The notes below the pieces were generated by a model. The model was not told the DNA's origin. It saw only the letters and a program-made list of their open reading frames with translations, and ran no database searches. A stretch of DNA of 40,861 nucleotides. It comes from Nitrospiraceae bacterium (GTDB lineage: Bacteria > Nitrospirota > Nitrospiria > Nitrospirales > UBA2166). The stretch spans positions 17,266 through 58,126 of the forward strand of contig PBSN01000001.1 of the NCBI GenBank assembly GCA_002726235.1, given 5' to 3'. A program made the position numbers and the translations under genes. This document shows, piece after piece, positions 8,900 to 16,631 of the stretch (its first letter is position 1; the number at the start of each line of letters is the position of its first letter).

Positions 8900-9266
8900 A
8901 GTGCAATCCTCCCTATTGGACTAAGAGTCCTCTACCATCAGTAAGGATAGGTTGTCCAGAACACTCCCATCCCTATCACTCTATAAATTTTCCACATCAT
9001 TGGGTGGGTAACGCCCAGCAAGACGGCTCTTCTTTTTGAGAAATCAGACAAGGTTGGGAAAGAAAAGGTGTAGCAGTGAGGAAGGGACCAAAGCACTGAA
9101 AACTTCCTCAACAATGATGTGTGCAGGGTACGCCGAACCGAAACAGGATTCAATCTTCCCCTTCATATGTTGGGATAAATCAAGGAGGAGCAAACGGTGT
9201 GTTATGGCTAATATCGACTTCGAACGTGTTGACGTAATCGATACGTATGTGTCGCGTGATGAGGTG
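8900..9266. other. intergenic region containing promoter copy B
   Basis: 367 nt upstream of the YihY-family gene and downstream of a Sel1 gene. It holds shared promoter element copy B (9125-9178). Beyond it, about 9180-9213 resembles the sequence upstream of copy C (both end in a GTTATG-x-CTAAT motif), suggesting a duplicated promoter segment. No gene is supported. Confidence 0.5.
9125..9178 (-). promoter_or_regulatory. shared promoter element, copy B
   Basis: Minus strand: -35 TTGAAT (9153-9148), 17-nt spacer, -10 TACCCT (9130-9125), and a diverged upstream box (TATCCCA) 17 nt above the -35. It would start transcription near 9118, giving a ~220-nt leader for the YihY-family gene. Weakest -10 of the four copies. 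Confidence 0.5.
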
Positions 9267-9830
9267 TTAGCGAGTTGGTGTCCACTCGCGGGCCAACCGG
9301 TTTGCTTCCGCAATCTCCTGTTGCGACATCTTTTGTGCGAGTTCATCACGGCGTTCGATGACTCGATCTCGTGTTTCTTGGATAGACACATCCGCTACAG
9401 CAAGGGTATACCACTTATACGCTTGGATGGCATCTGGCAATACCCCTCGCCCCAATTCATACATCTTGCCAAGATTAACCTGAGCAATCGCATAGCTACC
9501 CTCTGCGGATTTCGTATACCAGTTCAACGCTTCCTGATTATTCTGCGGCACACCCTTTCCGTAATAGTACATCCAGCCAATCCAGTTATGGGCCTTGGCA
9601 TGGCCAGACTCTGCAGCCTTCATGAACTGCTCTAAGGCAGTTGCATAGTCCTTCTGATTAAACGCATCCTTTCCATCGTGATAGAAGTCGTCGCCTTGGG
9701 GTACTTCAGCTGAGGTAGAGGAGGAGACTACTGCGGGAAGCGGATCGACAGAGTCCGCGGTCTTCTTGGGTTCACATCCGATACTGGACACAATGAGAAT
9801 GACGAGAAGAGGCATCGTGATCAAAGGCAT
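9267..9830 (-). CDS. Sel1-repeat lipoprotein
   Basis: A 187-aa protein from ATG 9830, chosen because GGAG sits 8 nt upstream and the product begins directly with a lipoprotein signal (MPLITMPLLVILIVSSIGC, Cys 19). The longer frame to 9905 would bury the signal behind 25 residues. After a linker come about two to three Sel1/TPR-like repeats (AHNWIGWMYYYGKGVPQN, AQVNLGKMYELGRGVLPD), and then a C-terminal MSQQEIAEANRLAREW helix shared with the neighbouring Sel1 proteins. Expected to be membrane-anchored and scaffold-like. Promoter copy C lies upstream with a leader of about 148 nt. Confidence 0.85.
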   Translation of the reverse strand: MPLITMPLLVILIVSSIGCEPKKTADSVDPLPAVVSSSTSAEVPQGDDFYHDGKDAFNQKDYATALEQFMKAAESGHAKAHNWIGWMYYYGKGVPQNNQEALNWYTKSAEGSYAIAQVNLGKMYELGRGVLPDAIQAYKWYTLAVADVSIQETRDRVIERRDELAQKMSQQEIAEANRLAREWTPTR

Positions 9831-10133
9831 ACAGTTTTCTCCAACCAGAACTTTAGATTGATAGTCACTTATCGCCAGAAGACTGTGCGGAACAATCTTC
9901 ACCACATTACACCTTTCTTAATCAAGCAGGTTGAAGGAGGTGTCATTGTAACTCAGAATTCACTCACATTATCATCACTGAATAAGTGTACGTCTGCCAA
10001 AAACACGACTCAAGCTTCACCTCATGTAGGGAATGGAGAGAGGAAGAACGATGCGTTATGACTAATGACGGTGTTTTGCTTCAGATGCGAGAAACTACTA
10101 ACAAGCAAGCCCCCACGTGACCAAATCATGAAC
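9831..10133. other. leader and promoter region, no supported gene
   Basis: About 300 nt upstream of the Sel1 lipoprotein, holding promoter copy C (9985-10036). The segment 10030-10065 resembles that above copy B. Nothing else recognisable. Confidence 0.5.
9985..10036 (-). promoter_or_regulatory. shared promoter element, copy C
   Basis: Minus strand: -35 TTGAGT (10013-10008), 17-nt spacer, -10 TACACT (9990-9985), upstream box CCATTCCCT ending 14 nt above the -35. Same length as copy A and about 70% identical to it over 51 nt. Drives the Sel1 lipoprotein. Confidence 0.65.
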
Positions 10134-10316
10134 CTAGAGAAAGCAGGTTGTAAATTTATTGACGAGCTTGGAGGTGAATGCAAACGGTATCGCAAGAGGT
10201 CCAAATATTGCGCCCATTAAACCCAAAAAAACAGACTTTGCTCCTCTACGTTTTGCTACGGAATGACAGACAACTATGCTCAATATATTTAGCGCTACTA
10301 AAACGTAAATCGCCAT
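10134..10316 (-). CDS. 60-aa membrane protein
   Basis: Small protein with one N-terminal helix (MAIYVLVALNILSIVVCHSVA), a basic turn (KRRGAKS) and a second helix with GLMGAIFGPLAIPFAF. This helix, Lys/Arg-rich turn, G-x-x-GA-x-FGP pattern is common among small bacterial membrane proteins annotated only as hypothetical. ATG 10316 is preceded by GGAG with 6-nt spacing, which supports real translation. No function can be proposed. Confidence 0.6.
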   Translation of the reverse strand: MAIYVLVALNILSIVVCHSVAKRRGAKSVFLGLMGAIFGPLAIPFAFTSKLVNKFTTCFL

Positions 10317-10743
10317 CTTTGTTCTCCATCAATAAACCCCATTCATGTCCGGTTAGACGCAGAGCATTATCATTCACGCGCACATTCCACCTCACTACTG
10401 CGCAACACTTTATAGCCCATGGTAGATATCTTCACATGATTCCTTCGAGTAAAGCATCAGCCTTTCTAGTGCATGGGGCTTTACCTCATTTCATTTGTCA
10501 ACCTTTGGGCTTCATCGATTTGTCCAGCATTCAGATTCAAGGCTACTTGGCATCAACCGGATTGCTCCAACAGATTGATGACAACAAATATCGTGACAAC
10601 GAGAGTCGGGGTTAACGCCGCTGAACAATCGATGCCAAGTTTGACGATTCATCGACCATATACATTATGTCACGCGGTCCAAGATTCAAAAGCACTATGG
10701 CAAACGGGACAATAATTATAAAACCAACGAGGTTGATGAGGTG
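10317..10743. other. intergenic region with a Sel1 relic
   Basis: 427 nt between the 60-aa protein and the third Sel1 gene. It contains a decayed minus-strand Sel1-like fragment (separate entry). The remainder shows no supported gene. Confidence 0.5.
10480..10620 (-). pseudogene. relic of a Sel1-type gene
   Basis: Translating the minus strand gives a hydrophobic signal-like stretch (LVVTIFVVINLLEQSG), an in-frame stop, and then NAGQIDEAQRLTNEM and further stops. The last block aligns with the C-terminal helix of the neighbouring Sel1 proteins (HQIAEAEKFIRERM and QQEIAEANRLAREW). It looks like a Sel1 gene that lost its central repeats by deletion and then decayed. Short match, so modest confidence. 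Confidence 0.35.
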
Positions 10744-11457
10744 CTAGCGAATCGGCATCCGCTCGCGGATGAACTTTTCAGCCTCAGCGATTTGGTGAGG
10801 GGTCATAAACGCGACAATCGCATCACGTTTCCTAACTTCATTCCCTCCATCTCCAGAAGCCGCGAGAGTGGCCCACACATAAGCGAGCACGTAATCCATG
10901 GGAACGCCTTTCCCAAAATAATACATTGAGGCAAGATTGTATTGGGCTCCCCGATCACCAGCTTCAGCGGCTTTCCGATACCACCTCACCGCTCGCTGAT
11001 CGTCCTGCATCACACCTTTCCCATGAGCATACATCACGCCAAGGGCGGTCTGAGCACCCGTATCGCCAGCCTCAGCGGCTTTCGTGTACCAGTACATTGC
11101 TTGCGCATAATCCTGTGGTCCACCCCTCCCCTCGACGCACATTGAGGCAAGATTGTATTGAGCCTCCATGTAACCATCTTCAGCAGCTTCTATGTACCAG
11201 TGCATCGCCTGCTCATGGTCTTGCGACACACGTTCTCCAAACCGGTACAGTGATCCAAAAATAGATTGTGGCCGTAGATTGCCGGTCTTGTCCGACTCCA
11301 TCAACTTCGTAAAAGTCGCCGCATAGTCATCCTTAAGATAAGAAATCAAGGCATCTTCACCGTCTCCAGCCACCGCAACGCCAGTCCCACCGACCAGAAA
11401 TACCAGTGCGAACACTATGGACTTCACCACACCTCCAATTGAAAATTGATAGATCAT
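10744..11457 (-). CDS. Sel1-repeat exported protein
   Basis: About 237 aa from ATG 11457; the frame is open to 11499 but the extra residues precede the signal peptide. Signal peptide around SIVFALVFLVGGTGVAVA, then four Sel1 repeats (SIFGSLYRFGERV, YNLASMCVEGRGG, TALGVMYAHGKGV, YNLASMYYFGKGV), each with a WY-x-AAEAGD half. The C-terminus is TPHQIAEAEKFIRERMP. A GTG with GGAGG just upstream, inside the signal region, is an alternative start. It lies 91 nt downstream of the holin-like gene and has no promoter element of its own, so it is probably transcribed with it from copy D. Confidence 0.85.
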   Translation of the reverse strand: MIYQFSIGGVVKSIVFALVFLVGGTGVAVAGDGEDALISYLKDDYAATFTKLMESDKTGNLRPQSIFGSLYRFGERVSQDHEQAMHWYIEAAEDGYMEAQYNLASMCVEGRGGPQDYAQAMYWYTKAAEAGDTGAQTALGVMYAHGKGVMQDDQRAVRWYRKAAEAGDRGAQYNLASMYYFGKGVPMDYVLAYVWATLAASGDGGNEVRKRDAIVAFMTPHQIAEAEKFIRERMPIR

Positions 11458-11514
11458 ACGCGAGTCCGAGCCTCGTTCAGTTCCATGAACATGCACCACC
11501 GTGAAATTGGTGCG

Positions 11515-11548
11515 AGTGTTTTGGTGTCCATTCGCTGGCTAGATAGCT
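11515..11548 (-). pseudogene. possible 3'-end relic of a Sel1 gene
   Basis: Immediately after the stop of the holin-like gene, one minus-strand frame reads ASEWTPK, matching the C-terminus AREWTPTR of the Sel1 lipoprotein at 9267-9830, with similar DNA (the TGGACACCAA core is shared). Very short, so only suggestive. Confidence 0.25.
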
Positions 11549-11821
11549 TCAACAACAAGGTTTTTGATCGACTCTTCTAGAAATCAGGTTGTAAAGCCAC
11601 GCGAAGATCGCCCCCCCAACGATGCCATCGACAAAAGCCCACATAAGGCCAATGATGCTTCCAAGCGGACTGATGGTGTAGCCCCGATAGACATACCCAA
11701 TAAAGGTCTTTTCCCCGATGACATGCGGTTCAAAAAAAATGATCCACCACGTAAGTATGAAAAGGCCGAGTCCCCAAAAAATCCCACATGCGAGAGCAAA
11801 CGCTTTTATATTGAATGTCAT
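11549..11821 (-). CDS. bacteriophage-holin-like small membrane protein
   Basis: A 90-aa protein with two membrane segments: ALACGIFWGLGLFILTWWII and a second around SIIGLMWAFVDGIVGGAIFAW, separated by a short loop containing YVYRGYTISPLGS. This matches the small bacterial family usually annotated as bacteriophage holin, although no other phage gene is present here, so a lysis role is doubtful. ATG 11821 has a strong ribosome site (GAGGAGG, 6-nt spacing). Promoter copy D lies ~60 nt upstream. First gene of a likely two-gene unit with the Sel1 protein. Confidence 0.8.
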   Translation of the reverse strand: MTFNIKAFALACGIFWGLGLFILTWWIIFFEPHVIGEKTFIGYVYRGYTISPLGSIIGLMWAFVDGIVGGAIFAWLYNLISRRVDQKPCC

Positions 11822-12330
11822 GATTCACCTCCTCGTGTTAAAGAAAGCAAGTGGTGAACAACAAATATAACGCAACGACACATACAGTGTACGCCTCTCC
11901 GAATCGCGATTCAATCTTTACTGCCGATGCATATAGGGAATAGGAGAAAAATTACGGAGCTCCAGCATCTCACTAGATGCCTTGCTCAGGAGACTGTCCG
12001 TCTTAGAGACGGGGAATAGTTAGAGTTCGCTAGCATCGACCTTTTCAATTGTTCACAGTTAACTAAAGTTTCTTCCTAATAAATCTTCCTATAAGAATTT
12101 GGCCAATTCGAACAAACCGATGCCGGATCTCTTCACTTTGTCGTTTCACCTGATATTAATGCCGAGACTAATTGTGTATGATTGGCACTCAACACAATCT
12201 TGCCGTACTTGTCTTGAAAATTTCCAATTTGGGACTTACCCGCACCGCCTGCATTACCCTTACCATTAGTACAAGACAGGAACCTACCCACCAATGCGAC
12301 GCAAGAAGATCATCCGCGTAAACTAAGCCA
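11822..12330. other. divergent intergenic region with promoter copy D and two hairpins
   Basis: 509 nt between the minus-strand holin-like gene and the plus-strand DUF123 gene. It contains promoter copy D, a hairpin GCATCT-CACT-AGATGC (11965-11980) and a tight hairpin CCGTCT-TAG-AGACGG (11998-12012). Neither hairpin is followed by a T-run, so they are not classical terminators. No gene is supported. Confidence 0.5.
11886..11945 (-). promoter_or_regulatory. shared promoter element, copy D
   Basis: Minus strand: -35 TTGAAT (11914-11909), 17-nt spacer, -10 TACACT (11891-11886), and an upstream box TATTCCCTA 20 nt above the -35 (six more than in copies A and C). Start near 11879. Drives the holin-like and Sel1 genes. 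Confidence 0.65.
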
Positions 12331-12777
12331 ATGGTTATCTCAACTCACAGTGATCAACCCGCCACATGTAAGCCTGGTACTTATGCGCTCATCCTCAAAA
12401 GCACAACTCGGCAGAAAATTCACATTGGCCGACTCGGAGCGTTGTCATTGAAAAAAGGTATCTATGTCTACATAGGTAGTGGATTCGGCCCCGGAGGTGT
12501 TCGTGCCCGTCTAAAGCACCATCGTCGCGTGTCTCCCTCTCCTCATTGGCACATCGACTACCTGCGACAAGTTCTCCCTATCGTCAGCATATGGTATTCC
12601 CATGACCCCGAACGACACGAGCATCACTGGGCAACAACGTTCATGCTACTCTCTGGCACAGACATTCCACTACTGGGGTTCGGGGCATCAGATTGTCGGT
12701 GTAGAACCCACCTGCTCTATTTCGTTGAAGCCCCGTCACCTACAGAGTTTCGACAGCACTCAAGAAAATTACGCTGA
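12331..12777 (+). CDS. DUF123 family GIY-YIG-like protein
   Basis: A 148-aa protein of the DUF123 family, related to GIY-YIG nucleases; archaeal relatives are sometimes fused to endonuclease III. Visible blocks: GTYALIL (residue ~17), KGIYVYIGSGFGPGGVRARLKHH (GIY and YIG pair), HWHIDYLR, and a C-terminal GFGASDCRCRTHLLYF. No partner gene is nearby. Convergent with HU, 68 nt away. The exact activity of DUF123 proteins is unproven. Confidence 0.85.
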   Translation: MVISTHSDQPATCKPGTYALILKSTTRQKIHIGRLGALSLKKGIYVYIGSGFGPGGVRARLKHHRRVSPSPHWHIDYLRQVLPIVSIWYSHDPERHEHHWATTFMLLSGTDIPLLGFGASDCRCRTHLLYFVEAPSPTEFRQHSRKLR

Positions 12778-12845
12778 GAATTACGGCTTCCATCGCCATC
12801 GTGTTGCACCACCATCAATGGGGTCATTGCTTAACATTTACCCCA

Positions 12846-13136
12846 TTACCCTTTCAGTCCGAGAACCCCATCTTTGCACGCCTTGGCTACCCGAAACTTC
12901 ACGGCCCTTTTAGCGGGGATCTTAATCGATTCACCAGTCTGAGGATTTCGCCCCGTTCGCGCTTTACGATTGCTAACAGCAAGCTTCCCTATACCGGGAA
13001 GGAGAAAAGTGTTCTTGGCCTCCTTGTAAGCCAACGCCACAAATTCATCAAGGCTCTCTGTTATTGCTCTCTTGGTCAGCCCGGCCTTCGTGGCCAAATG
13101 GCTAACAATCTTAGTTTTGATCATTGGTTTGGTCAC
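12846..13136 (-). CDS. HU/IHF-family DNA-binding protein
   Basis: A 96-aa histone-like protein: helical dimerisation part (KTKIVSHLATKAGLTKRAITESLDEFV), then FLLPGIGKLAVSNRKARTGRNPQTGE and the DNA-minor-groove arm (IKIPAKRAVKFRVAKACKDGV). The arm proline sits in RNPQTG. Start GTG 13136 is supported by GGAAGAG five nt upstream; ATG four codons later is an alternative. Binds and bends DNA as a homo- or heterodimer. Confidence 0.92.
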   Translation of the reverse strand: MTKPMIKTKIVSHLATKAGLTKRAITESLDEFVALAYKEAKNTFLLPGIGKLAVSNRKARTGRNPQTGESIKIPAKRAVKFRVAKACKDGVLGLKG

Positions 13137-13430
13137 AGCTACTCTTCCTCATTTCAATTACCTGGGGTTAAGGATAGCGTATCGCACGAGCAGAATTGCA
13201 TCTGATTTTCAAAAGAAAGTTTCAAAAAACCGATGCAGGCTCTGGAATGCTTGGGGAGCGATGAGAGAGGAAGGTAGGTGGAAGCGCCCGTATGAGTTTA
13301 AGCCTCGCCTCCGGAGCCACCCTTTCCCTTTGATGAGCAAGAGCCTTTTCTCCTTCTGAATTCCCCCACCAATCCACTCGGAACCCTGTCTTCGAGATAC
13401 CCGGATTAAATCTCACCCTAGCGCAACCCG

Positions 13431-15287
13431 TCACCTCGGAACCCGGATCCGTTCTACAAGTTGTTGGACATGCTCAGGCGGAGCACTTGTGACTCGTGAA
13501 ACAGCATAAGCCACGGAAAAATTGAGAATCATCCCGATTGTCCCAATCCCCTCTGGAGAGATCCCAAAGAGCCAATTTTCCGGAGTATTTGCATAGAGCG
13601 GCATGATAAATATCCCTTTTAAGCAAACAATATAGCCCATGGTGAAGATAAGCCCAGTGAGCATGCCGGAGATGACGCCCCACTTGTTCATCCTTTTGCT
13701 GAAGATGCCAAGGAACAGAGCAGGAAACAACGATGCCGCTGCCAGGCCAAATGCAAAAGCCACAACTTGTGCGACAAAGGCTGGTGGATGTAGTCCAAGA
13801 TATCCCGCAATGCAGATCGCGCCTGTGGCCGCCACTCTACTAGCCATCAATTCGAGCTTTTCACTAATCGTTGGTGCAATCGTGCTCTTGAGAAGATCAT
13901 GAGACACACTGACGGAGATCACCAAAAGCAACCCTGCCGCAGTTGAAAGTGCGGCCGCTATTCCCCCGGCAGCAATAAGCGCGATCACCCAATTTGGAAG
14001 CCCAGCAATTTCTGGATTAGCTAACACCATGATGTCACGATCAACGTAGATCTCGTTAGCGAACGACGCACCGTCAGCGATATGTCCCTCTCCGGGATTT
14101 GTCACTAGCCGTTCGCCATATATACCTCGACGATCACTATCAAAATGCGGTGCGTCGGTCACGCTCCCGGTCAATGCATTGCCAGCAGCATATTGCACCT
14201 TGCCATCATTATTGTGATCAACCCACGCGATAAGACCAGAATCTTCCCAAGTGTGAAACCATGACGGCATGGTTCTGTAGACCTGGCCATGACCATCAGG
14301 GCCATTAACTGTGGTCACGAAATTCATCATAGCCAGTGCACCAACAGCCGGTGCTGATGTATAAAGCAAAGCGATAAAAACCAGAGCCCAACCGGCTGAG
14401 CGTCGCGCATCGCGAACCTTGCGAACGGTGAAAAACCGTACAATAACGTGTGGAAGCCCCGCAGTTCCAAGCATCAATGCCAAGGTGATGGCAAAAACAT
14501 CAATCATCGACTTCTGGTTGAATGGCGCGGTGTAAGACGCGAGCCCAAGATCGACGAGCACCCGATCCAGCGTTTCAAGCAGATATCCAGAGCCATCACT
14601 CAACTGAGAGCCCAACGCCAATTGAGGAACAAGATTGCCGGTAAACTGGAAGGAGATAAATACCGCTGGAACCGTATACGCAAATATCAGCACGCAGTAT
14701 TGTGCAACCTGCGTGTAAGTAATCCCACGCATGCCACCAAGAACAGCGTAAGTAAACACAACAGCCATGCCAACATAGAGTCCTACCTCAACAGAGACCC
14801 CAAGAAAACGAGAAAAGACGATCCCAACACCCCGCATCTGCCCGGCGACGTAGGTAAAGGAGATGAAGATTAGGCAGATAACAGCGACCACACGCGCAAC
14901 CTGAGAATCGTATCGATCACCGATAAATTCTGGGACCGTGTACTTCCCAAACTTGCGAAGGTACGGAGCGAGCAACATAGCGAGGAGCACGTACCCTCCC
15001 GTCCAGCCCATGAGGTAAATGCTGCCTTCGTATCCTAGGAACGCAATCAACCCCGCCATCGAAATAAATGACGCCGCCGACATCCAATCCGCAGCAGTAG
15101 CCATCCCATTTGTGATCGGGTGAACATGAGCCCCAGCCACGTAAAACTCGCTAGTTGACCTGGCTCGAGACAAAATCGCAATGCCTATATAGAGCACAAA
15201 GCTAAAGCCTACGACACAATACGTAAGGGTTTGGAGTTCCACTACCAGGTCCGTGTCAATCGTCCTGAACGCCAAACTTTCGATCAA
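13431..15287 (-). CDS. sodium:solute symporter, VC_2705 subfamily (acetate-permease-like)
   Basis: A 618-aa SSS-family transporter with about 13 membrane segments, most like the VC_2705 subfamily related to ActP acetate permease. Features: the Na+-site-like region GMATAADWMSAASFISMAGL near residue 60, the conserved GGMRGITYTQVAQY block near 185, and AGLLLVISVSVSHDLLK near 460. A large extracytoplasmic insertion around 325-410 contains DHNNDGKVQ, resembling a Ca-binding D-x-N-x-DG loop. The start overlaps the DUF4212 gene by 32 nt, the normal arrangement for this two-component transporter. Substrate (acetate or another small carboxylate) is inferred from the family. Confidence 0.92.
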   Translation of the reverse strand: MIESLAFRTIDTDLVVELQTLTYCVVGFSFVLYIGIAILSRARSTSEFYVAGAHVHPITNGMATAADWMSAASFISMAGLIAFLGYEGSIYLMGWTGGYVLLAMLLAPYLRKFGKYTVPEFIGDRYDSQVARVVAVICLIFISFTYVAGQMRGVGIVFSRFLGVSVEVGLYVGMAVVFTYAVLGGMRGITYTQVAQYCVLIFAYTVPAVFISFQFTGNLVPQLALGSQLSDGSGYLLETLDRVLVDLGLASYTAPFNQKSMIDVFAITLALMLGTAGLPHVIVRFFTVRKVRDARRSAGWALVFIALLYTSAPAVGALAMMNFVTTVNGPDGHGQVYRTMPSWFHTWEDSGLIAWVDHNNDGKVQYAAGNALTGSVTDAPHFDSDRRGIYGERLVTNPGEGHIADGASFANEIYVDRDIMVLANPEIAGLPNWVIALIAAGGIAAALSTAAGLLLVISVSVSHDLLKSTIAPTISEKLELMASRVAATGAICIAGYLGLHPPAFVAQVVAFAFGLAAASLFPALFLGIFSKRMNKWGVISGMLTGLIFTMGYIVCLKGIFIMPLYANTPENWLFGISPEGIGTIGMILNFSVAYAVSRVTSAPPEHVQQLVERIRVPR

Positions 15288-15510
15288 TGATGTTCATACG
15301 CCAAGCGTAAAAAAAAATGATCCCCACAAATGTGCATATCGATCCCTGTTGAGCAAACCAGAACCCTAGCCGATATCCCCCAAACTTGACGTGATTGAGT
15401 AGTTCAACCAACACAATCCCGAACAGAAGGGATGTCGTGAACCAGACCAAAAGGCACCCGATAATCAAGCGGATATTGGCATTCCAGTATGTCTGTTTGT
15501 CACTCTTCAT
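15256..15510 (-). CDS. DUF4212 symporter small subunit
   Basis: An 84-aa protein with two membrane helices (LIIGCLLVWFTTSLLFGIVLVELL and GSICTFVGIIFFYAWRM), an N-terminal YWNANIRL motif and the FGGYRLGFWFAQQG signature of DUF4212. Its C-terminus (MNIIDRKFGV) overlaps the start of the symporter, implying coupled translation. Predicted small subunit of the VC_2705-type transporter. Confidence 0.92.
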   Translation of the reverse strand: MKSDKQTYWNANIRLIIGCLLVWFTTSLLFGIVLVELLNHVKFGGYRLGFWFAQQGSICTFVGIIFFYAWRMNIIDRKFGVQDD

Positions 15511-15833
15511 GGCACACTAGCCGATCTGGCACTGATCTCATCATGGTCTTCCGTTATTACGAATACTGCACGCACAGCGACGCCGAAAAGGGAAGGTGCA
15601 CAAAACAAATTTCGTTCTGGTATGTAGTGCTATGAAAACACCAAAAAGCGACGGACACCATTTCCATTTTCCAAACTCATGTCGCTTCTGATGCTCTCTC
15701 TAATCCCTCATACTTGGACATTCCTCTCAATCTCCTTGTAGGCTCATCCCATTCCAGCAATCTGATCGGCTGGCACCACTTCTTCGACTAACGCATCAGA
15801 CTGGTTCCCCAAGTCGTAAAATGCGTGCTCCCA
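15511..15833. other. intergenic region
   Basis: 323 nt between the DUF4212 gene and the 3' end of mtfA, presumably holding the symporter promoter. I see no convincing -35/-10 pair, no copy of the shared promoter element and no gene. Confidence 0.4.
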
Positions 15834-16631
15834 TCACTTCTTGCGGAATAGCCACATAACCGGATCCTGTTGATAATATCCTTTGATCGCACTGTACAAT
15901 GCGGAATGCTGTTGTTTCAGTGCAGTAGGGTTCTCAAAAAATGCTTCGGTTGCCACTGCAAAAAATTCTGCAGGGTGTTCGGTTCCGTACTTGTCTAACA
16001 CTGTTGAACGACCCCGCCGCCTTGCCCGACGAAGATATTGAAACTCCGCTTCGAAGACCTTCACCCACCCCATATACTGTTTATGGTTCCTTAAGATTGG
16101 TGTACCATCCGCCGCTCCACCCTCCATGTCAAGAAGATGTGCAAACTCGTGTACTGTCACGTTTGTTCCATCGCGGTCATCCAAAGATGCCTTGCACACT
16201 TCATCCCACGAAAGCACAATCGCTCCCGTCGGCCACGCTTCACCACAGAGAGCATCCACCCCCTCATGAACAATACCAGGCGCGTCACCAAAATCACGCT
16301 TTACGGGGACCAAAAACGCACTGGGATACAGCAATATTGAATAGAGCTCTGGATAAAAGTCCGTATCTCGACGCAACAATAACAAACACGCATGTCCAGC
16401 AATGGTCACGATCATCTCATCTGTAATCGTCAGCCCCCCACATCCTTCAAATCGTTTCTCCGCAAGAAATACTTGAACTCGCCACTTCAGCTGATCCTGA
16501 TCAGAAGCACTCAATTGAGTGTACAGCGGAACATTGGTCTTGAGAATTTCAAGCCAATGAGATGGAAATTTTGCAAAGCGTAACCGCTCACGGTGACTGC
16601 GTCTCAAAAGCCCGTTTATGAAACCAAACAT
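15834..16631 (-). CDS. mtfA: MtfA-type zinc peptidase (M90)
   Basis: A 265-aa cytosolic metallopeptidase. The zinc motif HEFAH lies at 161-165, followed by LLDMEGGAADGTP, typical of MtfA. The third ligand region (FFAVATEAFFENP) is near the C-terminus. In E. coli MtfA binds the repressor Mlc and has aminopeptidase activity; whether Mlc regulation exists here is unknown. Length is normal. Monocistronic by context. Confidence 0.92.
   Translation of the reverse strand: MFGFINGLLRRSHRERLRFAKFPSHWLEILKTNVPLYTQLSASDQDQLKWRVQVFLAEKRFEGCGGLTITDEMIVTIAGHACLLLLRRDTDFYPELYSILLYPSAFLVPVKRDFGDAPGIVHEGVDALCGEAWPTGAIVLSWDEVCKASLDDRDGTNVTVHEFAHLLDMEGGAADGTPILRNHKQYMGWVKVFEAEFQYLRRARRRGRSTVLDKYGTEHPAEFFAVATEAFFENPTALKQQHSALYSAIKGYYQQDPVMWLFRKK

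Noticed and set aside
9036-9635. 199-aa plus-strand open frame with transmembrane-like sequence
   Set aside because: It is the complement of the Sel1 lipoprotein gene, whose signal peptide, repeats and ribosome site are convincing; the plus frame has none.
10178-10615. 145-aa plus-strand frame
   Set aside because: Overlaps the 60-aa membrane gene and the Sel1 relic, has no recognisable domain or ribosome site.
10926-11264. 112-aa plus-strand frame with repeated His/Pro/Arg blocks
   Set aside because: The periodicity is the shadow of Sel1 repeats on the minus strand.
11549-11821. Evidence of a prophage from the holin-like protein
   Set aside because: No capsid, tail, integrase or lysin gene is present; this family is common in non-phage contexts.
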